64,000 bases of DNA from Pseudoroseicyclus tamaricis (GCF_012070395.1 NZ_JAAFYS010000001.1:660001-724000), one strand, 5' to 3'; positions 19,227 to 29,493 are shown, numbered from the stretch's first letter. Notes: generated by a model from the sequence alone, not told the origin. Made by a program: numbers and translations.

Positions 19227-19529
19227 TCACGCCGGCGCATCGGTTCCCGGCAGCGCCTCGGCCAGTGCTTCGTAGGCGACGCCGGCGGCGACGAGGCAGG
19301 TCGGGCCGCCCGGGCGCGTCATGGTGATCGTCCACGTCCCCGTCTCCTCGGAGGCGAAGACCTCCACCACCGCGTTGTCGTGGGCGAGCGCGATGGACTG
19401 GCGGCTCTCGCCGTAGCGCTCGGCGAGGCGCAGGACGACATCCTCGTGCGGGGCGCAGGTCGCGGCGAGCGCCGGTGCGGCGAGGGGCAGGGCGGCCAGC
19501 CCGAGGGCGGCGCAAAGGCGTAGGCTCAT
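19227..19529 (-). CDS. Small secreted hypothetical protein
   Basis: 100 residues from ATG 19529. Residues 1-22 form a clear Sec signal peptide ending in APALA-A. The mature ~78-residue domain has two cysteines (ATCAPHEDVV and GPTCLVAAG) likely to form a disulfide, a helical middle (LRLAERYGESRQSIAL) and a beta segment (GTWTITMTRPGG). The pattern resembles many small periplasmic proteins of this bacterial group, but no domain is assigned. It is divergent from the mcl2-like gene. Confidence 0.65.
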   Translation of the reverse strand: MSLRLCAALGLAALPLAAPALAATCAPHEDVVLRLAERYGESRQSIALAHDNAVVEVFASEETGTWTITMTRPGGPTCLVAAGVAYEALAEALPGTDAPA

Positions 19530-19747
19530 GGGGCATCCTTTCGTTCGGGCGCCGGCTGGCGCAGGTCGGGCCGGCCGCTTCGCCCCCCGCTTAGCTCGCG
19601 GGCCCTGCCATGTGCGGCCTTGTCGCAAAAAGACTGCCGCAGTCTTCCCAAATCGAGGTTAACGGCGCGCTCCCCGCTCCGGCCGCCCGCGCAACATTGC
19701 CCCCGCCGCCCGTCTGCGGCACCTCTGGGCGCAGAGGAGGACACGTC

Positions 19748-20596
19748 ATGGACAGCCGCCCCTGGCGCTCGGCGCTCTACATTCCGGCCAGCCGCCCCCG
19801 CGCGATGGAGAAGGCGCGGGGCCTGCCCTGCGACGCCATCCTCTTCGACCTCGAGGACGCCGTCGCCCCCGCTGAGAAACCCTCCGCCCGCACCGCGCTG
19901 GCGCAGGCGCTCACCGCCGGAGGCTACGGCCCGCGCGCCCGGATCGTGCGCATCAACGCGCTCTCCACCGAGTGGGGGGCGGAAGACCTCTCCACCATCG
20001 CGCCCCTGTCTCCGGACGGCCTTCTCCTGCCCAAGGTGTCGGCGCCGGAGGAGCTCTCGGTGGTGGCGGAGCGGGCGCCCGGGATCCCGCTCTGGGCGAT
20101 GATCGAATCGCCTGCCGGGGTGCTCAACGCGCCCGCCATCGCCGCCCACCCGGCGCTCGCCGGGCTGGTGCTCGGCACCAACGACCTCGCCGAGGCGCTG
20201 GGCGCCACCTCCCGCGCCGGCCTCGCCCATGCCCTGCAGGCGACGCTGCTCGCCGGGCGGGCGGCCGGGCGGGTGGTGCTCGACGGCGTCTGCAACGCCT
20301 TTCGCGACGAGACGCAGCTGCGCGCCGAATGCGCCGAGGGCCGGGCCTGGGGCTTCGACGGCAAGACGCTCATCCACCCCGCGCAAATCGCCGCCGCCAA
20401 CGAGATCTTCGGCCCCTCGCCGGAGGAGCTGGCTCACGCCCGCGCGGTCATCGACGCCCATGCGGAGGCCGAGGCGGCCGGGCAGGGGGTGGCGGTGCTG
20501 GAGGGGCGGATCGTCGAATCCTTGCATGTCCGGGCCGCGCGCGTTCTTCTTGCGCGGGCGAACGCGATCGAGGAGCGGGGAACATGGGCTGGTTGA
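19748..20596 (+). CDS. mcl2: HpcH/HpaI aldolase family CoA-ester lyase, probable (3S)-malyl-CoA thioesterase
   Basis: 282 residues from ATG 19748, which has AGAGGAGG upstream; longer in-frame starts lack a ribosome site. CitE-like motifs are RSALYIPASRPRAMEKA, DAILFDLEDAVAP (metal-binding acidic residues) and LGTNDLAEAL, with a C-terminal GFDGKTLIHPAQI. In Rhodobacter the Mcl2 malyl-CoA thioesterase gene lies near mdh and sdh, which this layout matches. A malyl-CoA or citramalyl-CoA lyase is the main alternative. The end overlaps the next gene by 13 bp. Confidence 0.8.
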   Translation: MDSRPWRSALYIPASRPRAMEKARGLPCDAILFDLEDAVAPAEKPSARTALAQALTAGGYGPRARIVRINALSTEWGAEDLSTIAPLSPDGLLLPKVSAPEELSVVAERAPGIPLWAMIESPAGVLNAPAIAAHPALAGLVLGTNDLAEALGATSRAGLAHALQATLLAGRAAGRVVLDGVCNAFRDETQLRAECAEGRAWGFDGKTLIHPAQIAAANEIFGPSPEELAHARAVIDAHAEAEAAGQGVAVLEGRIVESLHVRAARVLLARANAIEERGTWAG

Positions 20597-21138
20597 TCCT
20601 TGGCGTTCTGTTGTGGAGCGGGGCGCACCTGATGCGCCGCCTCGCGCCGGGCCTGCGGGCGCGGCTGGGCGAGGGGCCGGGCAAGGGCGTCATCGCCCTC
20701 GCCTCGCTGATCGGCATCGTGCTGATGGTGATCGGCTACGGCGATGCCGCCTACGTGCCCGTCTACCAGCCGCCCGCCTTCCTGCGGCACCTCAACTGGC
20801 TGCTGATGCTGCTGGCGGTGATCCTCATCAACCTGCAGTTCTCGCGGGGGGTGTTGCGCACCAAGCTGCGCCACCCGATGCTGAACGCGGTGAAGACATG
20901 GGCCATCGCCCACCTGCTGGTGCGCGGCGACCTCGCCTCGATCATCCTCTTCGGCGGCCTCTTCGCCTGGGCGCTGGCCAACATGATCCTCATCAACCGC
21001 CAGCAGCCGGAGTGGACGCGCCCGCCCCGGGGGCCCTGGTGGGGCGACGCCATCTACGTGGTCATCTCCGTCGTGGTTTACGTCGTCGTCGTCTACATCC
21101 ACGGCTGGCTCGGCCCGTCGCCCTTCGGAGGCATGTGA
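20584..21138 (+). CDS. NnrU family membrane protein
   Basis: 184 residues with about five membrane helices. LILGVLLWSGAHLMRRLAPG at the N-terminus and HPMLNAVKTWAIAHLLVRGD mid-protein are NnrU family hallmarks. NnrU was named in denitrification clusters, but most copies in this group are unlinked to denitrification and have unknown roles. It overlaps the mcl2-like gene and is directly followed by the DUF1737 gene with no spacing, so the three form an operon. Confidence 0.85.
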   Translation: MGWLILGVLLWSGAHLMRRLAPGLRARLGEGPGKGVIALASLIGIVLMVIGYGDAAYVPVYQPPAFLRHLNWLLMLLAVILINLQFSRGVLRTKLRHPMLNAVKTWAIAHLLVRGDLASIILFGGLFAWALANMILINRQQPEWTRPPRGPWWGDAIYVVISVVVYVVVVYIHGWLGPSPFGGM

Positions 21139-21342
21139 ATGATCGCCTACAGGTTCCTCACGGAGGACGACACGTCCGCCTTTTGCCACAAGGTGACGGA
21201 GGCGCTCGCCAAGGGCTGGCAGCTGCACGGCCCGCCGACCTACGCCTTCGACCACGCCAACGGCACCATGCGCTGCGGGCAGGCGGTGACGAAGGAGGTC
21301 GAGGGCGAGTACGAGCCCGGCATGAAGCTGGGCAAGCTCTGA
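21139..21342 (+). CDS. DUF1737 family small protein
   Basis: 67 residues. The pattern YRFLTEDDTSAFCHKVTEAL, then KGWQLHGPPTYAFD and MRCGQAVTKEV, is that of DUF1737, small cytoplasmic proteins that bind or sense nothing known. The ATG at 21139 directly follows the NnrU stop. A 22-bp perfect palindrome lies about 55 bp downstream. Confidence 0.85.
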   Translation: MIAYRFLTEDDTSAFCHKVTEALAKGWQLHGPPTYAFDHANGTMRCGQAVTKEVEGEYEPGMKLGKL

Positions 21343-21378
21343 TCCGCTGCGGTGCGCCGCCGGCCACCCGCGCCGATG

Positions 21379-21418
21379 TCCATATGGAAATCGCTTCCGG
21401 AAACCATATGGTTTCCGG
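21379..21418. promoter_or_regulatory. Palindrome pair with CCATATGG cores downstream of the DUF1737 gene
   Basis: TCCATATGGA (21379-21388) is followed by a perfect 22-bp palindrome at 21397-21418 whose core is GGAAACCATATGGTTTCC. The two CCATATGG cores start 24 bp apart. The longer palindrome could fold as a 9-bp stem with an ATAT loop, but no T tract follows, so it is as likely an operator for sdh as a terminator. Confidence 0.5.
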
Positions 21419-21497
21419 CCCCGGCCGGCCGGGGGCGCGCGGCGACTCGGGGCGCCCGGCCGCCCTGCATCCCTGCGAGCGGTAACGAGAATTAACC

Positions 21498-21528
21498 CGT
21501 GATCACACGCCCGCGCCATGTGATCACA
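21498..21528. promoter_or_regulatory. Tandem palindromic operator upstream of sdhC
   Basis: CGTGATCACA (21498-21507) and TGTGATCACA (21519-21528) are spaced start-to-start by 21 bp, as before sucC. A further CGTGATCACA lies inside sdhC at 21820-21829. This suggests coordinate control of sdhCDAB and the suc operon by one dimeric regulator. The midpoint is about 85 bp upstream of the tentative start site. Confidence 0.65.
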
Positions 21529-21563
21529 AGTGCCGCTTTTCCCGCCGATTTTGCTGCAGGTGC

Positions 21564-21592
21564 GTGACAAACCCGCCGGGATCGGTATGAAC
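21564..21592 (+). promoter_or_regulatory. Possible sdhC promoter
   Basis: GTGACA, a 17-nt spacer and ATGAAC (extended as TATGAAC) lie about 34 bp upstream of the sdhC ATG and downstream of the operator pair. Both boxes deviate from consensus, so this is tentative. Confidence 0.35.
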
Positions 21593-21625
21593 ACCATCGT
21601 ATGCCGGAGCGATAGGAGGAGCCGC

Positions 21626-22015
21626 ATGGCCGACGTCAACCGGGGCAACCGTCCGCTCAGCCCGTTCATGTTCGGCCAGTACTACCGGCCGCAATGGACG
21701 TCGATGACCTCGATCGCCAACCGGATCACCGGCCTGTCGCTCATCGTCGCCGCTTTCCTCGTCGTCTGGTACCTCGCCGGCCTGTCCGTGGGCGGCCGCA
21801 GCTTCGAGGTCGCCAACGGCGTGATCACAAGCTGGTTCGGCGACATCGTCATGACTCTCTCCGTCTATGCCCTGTGGTACCACACGCTCGCCGGCGTGCG
21901 GCACCTGATCTGGGATACCGGCCGGATGCTCCGCGTCGACCAGGCGGAGACGGCCGGCAAGGTCATCGTCGCCGCCGCCGCCGTGCTCACCGTCATCACC
22001 GTCATCGTCTGCTGA
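21626..22015 (+). CDS. sdhC: Succinate dehydrogenase cytochrome b556 subunit
   Basis: 129 residues. The N-terminus NRPLSPFMFGQYYRPQWTSM and the SIANRITGLSL signature are typical. Three membrane helices follow, with the heme-ligand histidine region YALWYHTLAGVRHLIWD between the second and third. It anchors the SdhAB catalytic part and takes part in ubiquinone reduction. ATG at 21626 has AGGAGG upstream. It is the first gene of the sdh operon. Confidence 0.95.
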   Translation: MADVNRGNRPLSPFMFGQYYRPQWTSMTSIANRITGLSLIVAAFLVVWYLAGLSVGGRSFEVANGVITSWFGDIVMTLSVYALWYHTLAGVRHLIWDTGRMLRVDQAETAGKVIVAAAAVLTVITVIVC

Positions 22016-22022
22016 GGTTCCC

Positions 22023-22412
22023 ATGGCCTACATGACCGACCGCAAGCGTGCCAACGGCCTCGGCTCCGCCCATTCGGGGGCGCATCACCACTGGCAGATC
22101 ATCGTCTCCTCCGTGGTGCTGCTGGTGCTGGTGCCGCTCTTCGTCTTCACCTTCGGGCGCGTCTACGGCGAGCCCTTCGAGGTGGCGCTGATCTACATGT
22201 CCCGCCCCTTCCCGGCGGTGGTGGCGGGGCTGACGATCCTCGTCGGCTTCTACCACTTCGCCATCGGCGCCCGCTCGGCGGTGGAGGATTACCTCGGCGG
22301 CTGGACGCGCAAGCTGGTGCTGATCGGCGTCAACTTCCTCTGCCTCGCGCTGGCGGGCTACGGGCTCTTCGCCATCGCCCGGCTCGCCCTCCTGCCGCTG
22401 CCGCCGATGTGA
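22023..22412 (+). CDS. sdhD: Succinate dehydrogenase hydrophobic membrane anchor subunit
   Basis: 129 residues with three membrane helices. The N-terminal KRANGLGSAHSGAHHHWQI, and the second helix pair with YHFAIGARSAVEDYLGG, match alphaproteobacterial SdhD, including the conserved Asp-Tyr near the quinone site. It starts 7 nt after sdhC. Confidence 0.93.
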   Translation: MAYMTDRKRANGLGSAHSGAHHHWQIIVSSVVLLVLVPLFVFTFGRVYGEPFEVALIYMSRPFPAVVAGLTILVGFYHFAIGARSAVEDYLGGWTRKLVLIGVNFLCLALAGYGLFAIARLALLPLPPM

Positions 22413-22464
22413 CGCCGGCTCTCTGTGACGGCCGCCGACCCGAATTGATACCGAGGACCACCCC

Positions 22465-24270
22465 ATGAGCTCCTACGAATATGAGACCCACGCCTATGAC
22501 GTCGTCGTCGTCGGGGCCGGCGGCGCCGGGCTGAGGGCGACGCTGGGCATGGCGGAGCAGGGGCTCCGCACCGCCTGCATCACCAAGGTCTTCCCGACCC
22601 GCTCGCACACCGTCGCGGCGCAGGGCGGCATCGCCGCCTCGCTCGGCAACATGGGGCCGGATCACTGGCAATGGCACATGTACGACACGGTGAAGGGCTC
22701 CGACTGGCTCGGCGACACCGACGCCATGGAGTACCTCGCCCGCGAGGCTCCCAAGGCGGTCTATGAGCTGGAGCATTACGGCGTCCCCTTCAGCCGCACC
22801 GAGGAGGGCAAGATCTACCAGCGCCCCTTCGGGGGCCACACGACGGAGTTCGGCGAGGGCCCGCCGGTGCAGCGCACCTGCGCCGCGGCCGACCGCACGG
22901 GCCACGCCATCCTGCACACGCTCTACGGGCAGAGCCTGAAGCAGAAGGCCGAGTTCTACATCGAGTACTTCGCCATCGACCTCTTGATGAGCGAGGACGG
23001 GCAGTGCCAGGGCGTACTCGCGTGGAAGCTCGATGACGGCACGCTGCATGTCTTCAACGCCAAGATGGTGGTGCTGGCGACGGGCGGCTACGGCCGCGCC
23101 TATTTCTCCGCCACCTCCGCGCATACCTGCACGGGCGACGGCGGCGGCATGGTGGCCCGCGCCGGGCTGCCGCTGCAGGACATGGAGTTCGTGCAGTTCC
23201 ACCCCACCGGCATCTACGGCGCCGGCTGCCTCATCACCGAGGGCGCCCGCGGCGAGGGCGGCTACCTGACGAACTCCGAAGGCGAGCGCTTCATGGAGCG
23301 CTATGCGCCCACCTACAAGGATCTCGCCTCGCGCGACGTCGTCAGCCGCTGCATGACGATGGAGATCCGTGAGGGCCGCGGTGTGGGCGCCGAGGGCGAC
23401 CATATCCACCTCAACCTCAACCACCTCGACCCGGCGACGCTGGCCGAGCGCCTGCCCGGCATCTCGGAAAGCGCCAAGATCTTCGCCGGCGTCGATGTCA
23501 CGAAGGAGCCGATCCCGGTGCTGCCGACGGTGCATTACAACATGGGCGGCATCCCGACGAATTACTGGGGCGAGGTGCTGAACCCGACCGAGGAGAACCC
23601 CGATGCCATCGCCCCCGGCCTGATGGCGGTGGGCGAGGCGGGCTGCGCCTCCGTCCACGGGGCCAACCGGCTCGGCTCCAACTCGCTGATCGACCTCGTC
23701 GTCTTCGGCCGCGCCGCCGCGATCCGCGCCGGTGGCATCGTCGACCCGACGACGCCGGCCCCCGTGGCGCCGAAGGCCTCTATCGACAAGGCGCTGGAGC
23801 GCTTCGACGGCCTCCGCCACGCCAAGGGCGGCACGCCCACCGCCGAGCTGCGGCTGGAGATGCAGAAGACCATGCAGCAGGACGCCGCCGTCTTCCGCAC
23901 CGACAAGACGCTCGCCGAGGGCGTGGAGAAGATGAAGGCCGTCGCCGGCAAGATGGGCGACATCAGGGTCACCGACCGCTCCATGGTCTGGAACTCCGAC
24001 CTGATGGAGACGCTGGAACTGGCGAACCTGATGCCCAACGCGCTGGCCACCATCGTCGCCGCCGAGGCCCGCAAGGAAAGCCGCGGCGCCCATGCGCACG
24101 AGGACTGGCCGGATCGCAACGACGAGGAATGGCGCAAGCACTCCCTCGCCGTGGTCGAGGGGAACGACGTGAAGCTCGCCTACCGGCCCGTCCACCTCGA
24201 GCCCCTCAGCGAAGAGGCCGAAGGCGGCATCGAGCTGAAGCGGATCGCCCCGAAGGCGCGGGTGTACTGA
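22465..24270 (+). CDS. sdhA: Succinate dehydrogenase flavoprotein subunit
   Basis: 601 residues, full length. The FAD-binding [20 protein letters not shown] is N-terminal. The covalent FAD histidine sits in [18 protein letters not shown]. Substrate-binding and catalytic segments [20 protein letters not shown] and [20 protein letters not shown] are intact. It oxidises succinate to fumarate at the cytoplasmic face of the membrane. A lipoprotein gene lies between it and sdhB. Confidence 0.97.
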   Translation: MSSYEYETHAYDVVVVGAGGAGLRATLGMAEQGLRTACITKVFPTRSHTVAAQGGIAASLGNMGPDHWQWHMYDTVKGSDWLGDTDAMEYLAREAPKAVYELEHYGVPFSRTEEGKIYQRPFGGHTTEFGEGPPVQRTCAAADRTGHAILHTLYGQSLKQKAEFYIEYFAIDLLMSEDGQCQGVLAWKLDDGTLHVFNAKMVVLATGGYGRAYFSATSAHTCTGDGGGMVARAGLPLQDMEFVQFHPTGIYGAGCLITEGARGEGGYLTNSEGERFMERYAPTYKDLASRDVVSRCMTMEIREGRGVGAEGDHIHLNLNHLDPATLAERLPGISESAKIFAGVDVTKEPIPVLPTVHYNMGGIPTNYWGEVLNPTEENPDAIAPGLMAVGEAGCASVHGANRLGSNSLIDLVVFGRAAAIRAGGIVDPTTPAPVAPKASIDKALERFDGLRHAKGGTPTAELRLEMQKTMQQDAAVFRTDKTLAEGVEKMKAVAGKMGDIRVTDRSMVWNSDLMETLELANLMPNALATIVAAEARKESRGAHAHEDWPDRNDEEWRKHSLAVVEGNDVKLAYRPVHLEPLSEEAEGGIELKRIAPKARVY

Positions 24271-24359
24271 TCGTGATGCGGGTGCGTGCGACAAGAGCGG
24301 CTAGACATGTGGGGACAGGCGCCATCCCGGCGCCCCGCCGCACCAGGAGTGTCCTCCCC

Positions 24360-24653
24360 GTGAGCCGCCTTGCCCTCGCCGCCCTCTGCGCCCTGCCGAT
24401 CCTCGCCGCCTGCGGCCCCAGCCTGCCGCCCGACCCCGAAGAGGTCGCGCAGTATTGCGAGGCGCGCGCCCGCGCCGCGACGGGGCCGACGGGCGAGGCG
24501 CGCCTCGGCGTCAATTCCAACTCCGGCCCCTCCGTGGGCCTCTCCATCGGGCTCTCGAGCGACTACATCGCCGGGCGCGACCCCTTGGAGGTCTATAACG
24601 AATGCGTCTGGCAGCGCACCGGGGCCGCCCCGATCCGCCCGCCGCGCCTGTGA
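24360..24653 (+). CDS. Small lipoprotein between sdhA and sdhB
   Basis: 97 residues from GTG 24360, chosen because AGGAG lies about 10 nt upstream. The signal [15 protein letters not shown] ends in a lipobox cysteine, after which the mature protein is about 80 residues with two further cysteines. The C-terminal half has [20 protein letters not shown] and NECVWQRTG, a pattern seen in small envelope lipoproteins of this group. It sits in the sdh operon 13 nt before sdhB. No role in complex II is known. Confidence 0.72.
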   Translation: MSRLALAALCALPILAACGPSLPPDPEEVAQYCEARARAATGPTGEARLGVNSNSGPSVGLSIGLSSDYIAGRDPLEVYNECVWQRTGAAPIRPPRL

Positions 24654-24666
24654 GAAAGAGGCAGCC

Positions 24667-25446
24667 ATGGTTCAACTGACGCTCCCCAAGAACTCCCGCA
24701 TGGTGACCGGCAAGACCTGGCCGAAGCCGGAGGGCGCGAGCAATGTCCGCAAGGTTCAGATCTACCGCTGGACGCCCGATGACGGGAAGAACCCGCGGCT
24801 CGACACCTATTTCGTCGACATGGACACCTGCGGTCCGATGGTTCTCGACCTGCTCATCAAGATCAAGAACGAGATCGACCCGACGCTGACCTTCCGCCGC
24901 TCCTGCCGGGAAGGGATCTGCGGCTCCTGCGCGATGAACATCGACGGGATCAACACGCTGGCCTGCACCTGGGGCCATGAGCAGATCAAGGGCACGATCC
25001 GCATCTATCCCCTGCCGCACATGCCGGTGGTGAAGGATCTCATCCCCGACCTCACGCACTTCTACGCCCAGCATGCCTCCATCATGCCGTGGCTGGAGAC
25101 GAAGTCGAACGAGCCGGCGAAGGAGTGGAAGCAGTCCATCGAGGACCGCCGCAAGCTCGACGGGCTCTACGAGTGCATCATGTGCGCCTCCTGCTCCACC
25201 GCCTGCCCGAGCTACTGGTGGAACGGCGACCGCTACCTCGGCCCGGCCGCGCTGCTGCACGCCTACCGCTGGATCATCGACAGCCGCGACGAGGCGACGC
25301 CGGAGCGGCTGGACCAGCTGGAGGACCCCTTCAAGCTCTACCGCTGCCACACGATCATGAACTGCGCCAAGACCTGCCCCAAGGGCCTGAACCCCGCGAA
25401 AGCGATCCAGGAGATCAAGGGCATGATGCTCGACCGCGTGGTCTGA
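24667..25446 (+). CDS. sdhB: Succinate dehydrogenase iron-sulfur subunit
   Basis: 259 residues. The [2Fe-2S] cysteines lie in [18 protein letters not shown] and the LACTW segment. The [4Fe-4S] and [3Fe-4S] ligands lie in [16 protein letters not shown] and [17 protein letters not shown]. It carries electrons from SdhA to the quinone site. It is the last gene of the operon, followed by a strong terminator. Confidence 0.97.
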   Translation: MVQLTLPKNSRMVTGKTWPKPEGASNVRKVQIYRWTPDDGKNPRLDTYFVDMDTCGPMVLDLLIKIKNEIDPTLTFRRSCREGICGSCAMNIDGINTLACTWGHEQIKGTIRIYPLPHMPVVKDLIPDLTHFYAQHASIMPWLETKSNEPAKEWKQSIEDRRKLDGLYECIMCASCSTACPSYWWNGDRYLGPAALLHAYRWIIDSRDEATPERLDQLEDPFKLYRCHTIMNCAKTCPKGLNPAKAIQEIKGMMLDRVV

Positions 25447-25471
25447 CACGTCGGACGAGCGGGATGACCAG

Positions 25472-25500
25472 GGGCCGGTCCAAATGGGCCGGCCCTTTTT
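25472..25500 (+). terminator. Rho-independent terminator of the sdh operon
   Basis: GGGCCGGTCC and GGGCCGGCCC form a 10-bp stem (one G-T pair) around an AAAT loop and are followed by TTTTT. It starts 26 nt past the sdhB stop. Confidence 0.92.
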
Positions 25501-25660
25501 CGTGCGTGGCCGCTCTTGTGGCGGGCGGCGGGACAGGTGGCGGGGGCCGGGGGACGCCCCCCGGACCCCCGGCGGCGTTCGGCGCGCTGACCTGGCGGGC
25601 CGGAGGGAGGTGGAGAGGCGCGCGACGCGGAGAGGGCGGTGCGGGGAGGGGGCCGGGGAG

Positions 25661-25720
25661 GGGGGCTGTCTGCCCCCCGCTGCCGGAGGCAGCCCCCCGA
25701 GGATTTTTGGGGACCAAAGA
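25661..25720 (+). repeat. Intergenic GGGGGC / CCGAGG-TTTT structured element, copy 2
   Basis: GGGGGCTGTCTGCCCCC is followed by a second hairpin, then CCCCCCGAGGATTTTTGGGG. The rest of the 25501-25826 gap is GC-rich with no credible ORF; the ABC gene is the next feature. Confidence 0.6.
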
Positions 25721-25826
25721 CAGGGGCGGGTCTGGAGGCCGGGCGCGGGTGGCCCGAGGGCGGGCTTGTCATTCCGCGGGGAAGGTCCCTTACTTCGCGC
25801 CAGCGGCGGGGCGAGGGAGCGATGGC

Positions 25827-26804
<978 letters not shown>

Positions 26805-26808
26805 CCCG

Positions 26809-27567
26809 ATGTTCTGGCGCGATACCTGGACGATCTTCCGCCGGCAGATGATCCTGTCGCTGCGCAACCCCGCCTGGGTGCTGATCGGGCTACTCCAGCC
26901 GATCATGTACCTGACGCTCTTCGGCCCGCTGCTGGAGCAGGTGGCCTCCGTCCCCGGCTTCCCGCCCGGCGATTCGTGGAAGATCTTCGTCCCCGGCCTG
27001 CTGGTGCAGCTCGGCATCTTCGGCGGCTTCTTCGTGGGCTTCGCCGTCATCGCCGAATGGCGGGCGGGCGTGGTGGACCGGATGCTGGTGAGCCCGGCGC
27101 CGCGCGGGGCGCTGATCCTCGGCCGGGTGCTGCGCGACGTCGTCTCGCTCACCGTCCAGGGCGCGGTGCTGATGGCGGCGGCGACGCTCTTCGGCCTCGC
27201 CGTGCCGCTCTACGTGATGGGGCTCGGCCTGCTGCTCGTCGCCCTCCTCGGCGGGGCCTTCTCGGCCTTCTCCTACGCCGCCGGGCTGGCGCTGAAGTCG
27301 GAGGACAGCTTCGCCCCCCTCATCAACATGTTCGCCCTTCCGGTGCTGCTGCTCTCGGGCATCCTGCTGCCCATGAGCCTCGCGCCGCGCTGGCTGCAGG
27401 TCCTCTCCGACATCAACCCGTTCAAGCACGTGGTGGACGGACTCAGGGCGGTCTTCCTCGGCGACATCCTGTCGATGACGGCGGCCTTCGGCTTCGGCCT
27501 CGCGTTGGCGCTGATGGTGCTGGGGCTCTGGGTCGGGGCGCGTGTCTTCTCCGGCCAGGTGAAGTAG
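26809..27567 (+). CDS. ABC-2 type exporter permease (DrrB-like)
   Basis: 252 residues with six membrane helices. It has the ABC-2 features LLQPIMYLTLFGPLLEQ, the GGFFVGFAVIAEWRAGVVDR region with MLVSPAPRGALILGRVLRD, and a C-terminal LPMSLAPRWLQVLSDINPFK segment. It forms the membrane channel for the preceding ATPase, probably as a homodimer exporting a lipid-like or drug-like molecule. Confidence 0.92.
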   Translation: MFWRDTWTIFRRQMILSLRNPAWVLIGLLQPIMYLTLFGPLLEQVASVPGFPPGDSWKIFVPGLLVQLGIFGGFFVGFAVIAEWRAGVVDRMLVSPAPRGALILGRVLRDVVSLTVQGAVLMAAATLFGLAVPLYVMGLGLLLVALLGGAFSAFSYAAGLALKSEDSFAPLINMFALPVLLLSGILLPMSLAPRWLQVLSDINPFKHVVDGLRAVFLGDILSMTAAFGFGLALALMVLGLWVGARVFSGQVK

Positions 27568-27683
27568 GCCGGATCTCCTGACTGGCGGCGCCGCGCGGCA
27601 CCTGCGCATCTCCTGCACGGGCGCCGCAGGCCGGCGCCGCGGCGTCCGTGGCATCCCGGGCGCGGCAAAGTGAGGAGACACAC

Positions 27684-29090
27684 ATGCTCAGATCCGCCGG
27701 GTGGCGCTTTTTCATCGTGGGGCTGCTGGCCCTCTTCATGTTCATCCCGCTCTTCCTCGTCGGCGCGGTGATCGACGACCGGGCGAGCTATTCCCGCCAG
27801 GCCATCGACGAGGTCGGCGCCGAATGGGGCGGCGAGCAGGTGCTGGCCGGCCCTCAGCTCGTCATCCCGGTCGAGGGCGTGACGACCCGCCCGGTCGACC
27901 CGGCCGCGAGCCCCTCGACCTCCGGCGTGCCGACGGCGGAGCGACTGGTGACGCAGAGGGAGCGGGTCCAGTCGATCCATGTCTTCCCGGATCGCTTCGA
28001 GATGCAGATCGACACCCGCTCGGAGGAACGGCAGCGGGGCATCTTCACCGTGCCCGTCTATTCCGCCTCGGCCGTCGGTTCGGCGAGCTTCGACCTCTCG
28101 GGCGTCGAGGCCCTGCTCGGCGAGATGGAGACGATCCTCTGGGACGAGGCGGAACTGCGCGTCGGCTTCTCCTCCAACCGGGCGCTCCGGGGGGAGACGG
28201 CGATCACCGCCGGCGGCGAGCCGCTGGTGCTCGAGCCATGGACGGGCAACGGCATCGTCGCGCGAGTGGGGGACCCTCGCCAGCTCGGCGAGATCGGGAT
28301 GGAGATGGGCTTCAACGGCGCGGGCGCGCTCTTCGTGGCGCCGGTCGGGCTCACCAGCCACCTGCGCATCACGTCGGACTGGCCGCACCCGAGCTTCCAG
28401 GGCGCCTTCCTGCCCGATGCGCAGGAGGTGAGCGAGGAGGGCTTCACGGCGGAATGGACCATCCCGCATCTCGCCCGCCCGCTTCCCCATGCCAGCCGCG
28501 AGGACTGGCTCGGCACGGCGCGGGCCGAGGCGATGGGGCTGCGCTTCTTCCAGCCGAACGACTTCTACCAGAAGGCCTATCGCGCGGCGCGCTACGGCAT
28601 CCTCTTCATCGCGCTGACCTTCCTCACGGTGCTGCTGGTCGAGGGGCGCTCCGGCAAACCGACGCATCCAGTGCAGTACATCCTGATCGGGCTGGCGCAG
28701 TCGATCTTCGTGCTGCTGATGGTCGCCTATGCCGAGCAGATCGGCTACGGGCCGGCCTACCTGCTCTCCTCCGTCGCCACGATCGGGCTGCTCACCTTCT
28801 TCGGCTTTGCGGGGCTGAAGCTGGGGCGGCGGACATGGGTGCTCACCGCGATGCTCGTGGTGCTCTACGCGCTGCTCTACCTGATCCTCGCCTCGGCGGA
28901 TTACGCGCTGATCGCCGGCTCGACCCTCGCCTTCGCGGCGCTGGCGGGCACGATGGCGGCCACGCGGAACGAGGAGTGGTACGGGCCGGAGGGCACGGCG
29001 CGGCGCGGCTGGTTCCGGGTGGGGGCGCCCCCGCCGGCCTCCCTGCCGGCCGAAGCGCCCCCGGCTCCGCCCCCCGCGCCCCACACATAA
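27684..29090 (+). CDS. creD: Cell envelope integrity protein CreD
   Basis: 468 residues from ATG 27684, which has GAGGAG upstream. One N-terminal helix (FFIVGLLALFMFIPLFLVG) is followed by a long periplasmic domain (about 40-320, with GETAITAGGEPLVLEP) and about five C-terminal helices with the family segment YGILFIALTFLTVLLVE. CreD (inner membrane protein) affects envelope stability; in enterics it is under CreBC control, but no creBC is present here. The tail is Pro/Ala-rich. Confidence 0.9.
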   Translation: MLRSAGWRFFIVGLLALFMFIPLFLVGAVIDDRASYSRQAIDEVGAEWGGEQVLAGPQLVIPVEGVTTRPVDPAASPSTSGVPTAERLVTQRERVQSIHVFPDRFEMQIDTRSEERQRGIFTVPVYSASAVGSASFDLSGVEALLGEMETILWDEAELRVGFSSNRALRGETAITAGGEPLVLEPWTGNGIVARVGDPRQLGEIGMEMGFNGAGALFVAPVGLTSHLRITSDWPHPSFQGAFLPDAQEVSEEGFTAEWTIPHLARPLPHASREDWLGTARAEAMGLRFFQPNDFYQKAYRAARYGILFIALTFLTVLLVEGRSGKPTHPVQYILIGLAQSIFVLLMVAYAEQIGYGPAYLLSSVATIGLLTFFGFAGLKLGRRTWVLTAMLVVLYALLYLILASADYALIAGSTLAFAALAGTMAATRNEEWYGPEGTARRGWFRVGAPPPASLPAEAPPAPPPAPHT

Positions 29091-29116
29091 AACGCCGAAG
29101 GCGGAAGACTGACGCG

Positions 29117-29139
29117 CGGGGGCTTTCGGGCCCCCGTTT
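29117..29139. terminator. Hairpin terminator between convergent creD and DUF6455 gene
   Basis: CGGGGGC-TTTCGG-GCCCCCG followed by TTT. The T tract is short, but the position 26 nt past creD and 12 nt before the convergent gene's stop supports a terminator for creD. Confidence 0.55.
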
Positions 29140-29151
29140 GCGGCGGAGGGC

Positions 29152-29493
29152 TCAGCCCTCCGCGATCTGCCGGAAGGTCGTGGCGTTGGGGCAGAAGCCC
29201 ATGCGCTCGGGCCCGGCCTCCTCCGCCAGCGCGCCGCGGCACTGGCCATGGGCGAAGCAGCCGGCGCAGGCGCGGGCGATCTCCGCCTGCTGTTCGGGGC
29301 GCAGGCTGTCGGCGCCGAAGACATGGGCCATCCGCTCCATCCGCACGATCTGCTCGTGGGGCATCCGGGCGAGGCCGGAAAGCTCGGCGCGGCTGACGCC
29401 CCACGCCGCGAGGTCCCCCTCGGGCAGGCTGGCGATTTCGCGGGCGCGGCGGGTCGCGGCGCCCTCCGGGATCAGGCGAGACAGGATGGACAT
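29152..29493 (-). CDS. DUF6455 family protein
   Basis: 113 residues from ATG 29493, which has GGAGGAG upstream. The three-cysteine pattern CAGCFAHGQC then GFCPNATTF, after a helical N-terminal half, is typical of the DUF6455 proteins common in Rhodobacteraceae. The cysteines could bind metal (inference). Convergent with creD. Confidence 0.8.
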   Translation of the reverse strand: MSILSRLIPEGAATRRAREIASLPEGDLAAWGVSRAELSGLARMPHEQIVRMERMAHVFGADSLRPEQQAEIARACAGCFAHGQCRGALAEEAGPERMGFCPNATTFRQIAEG

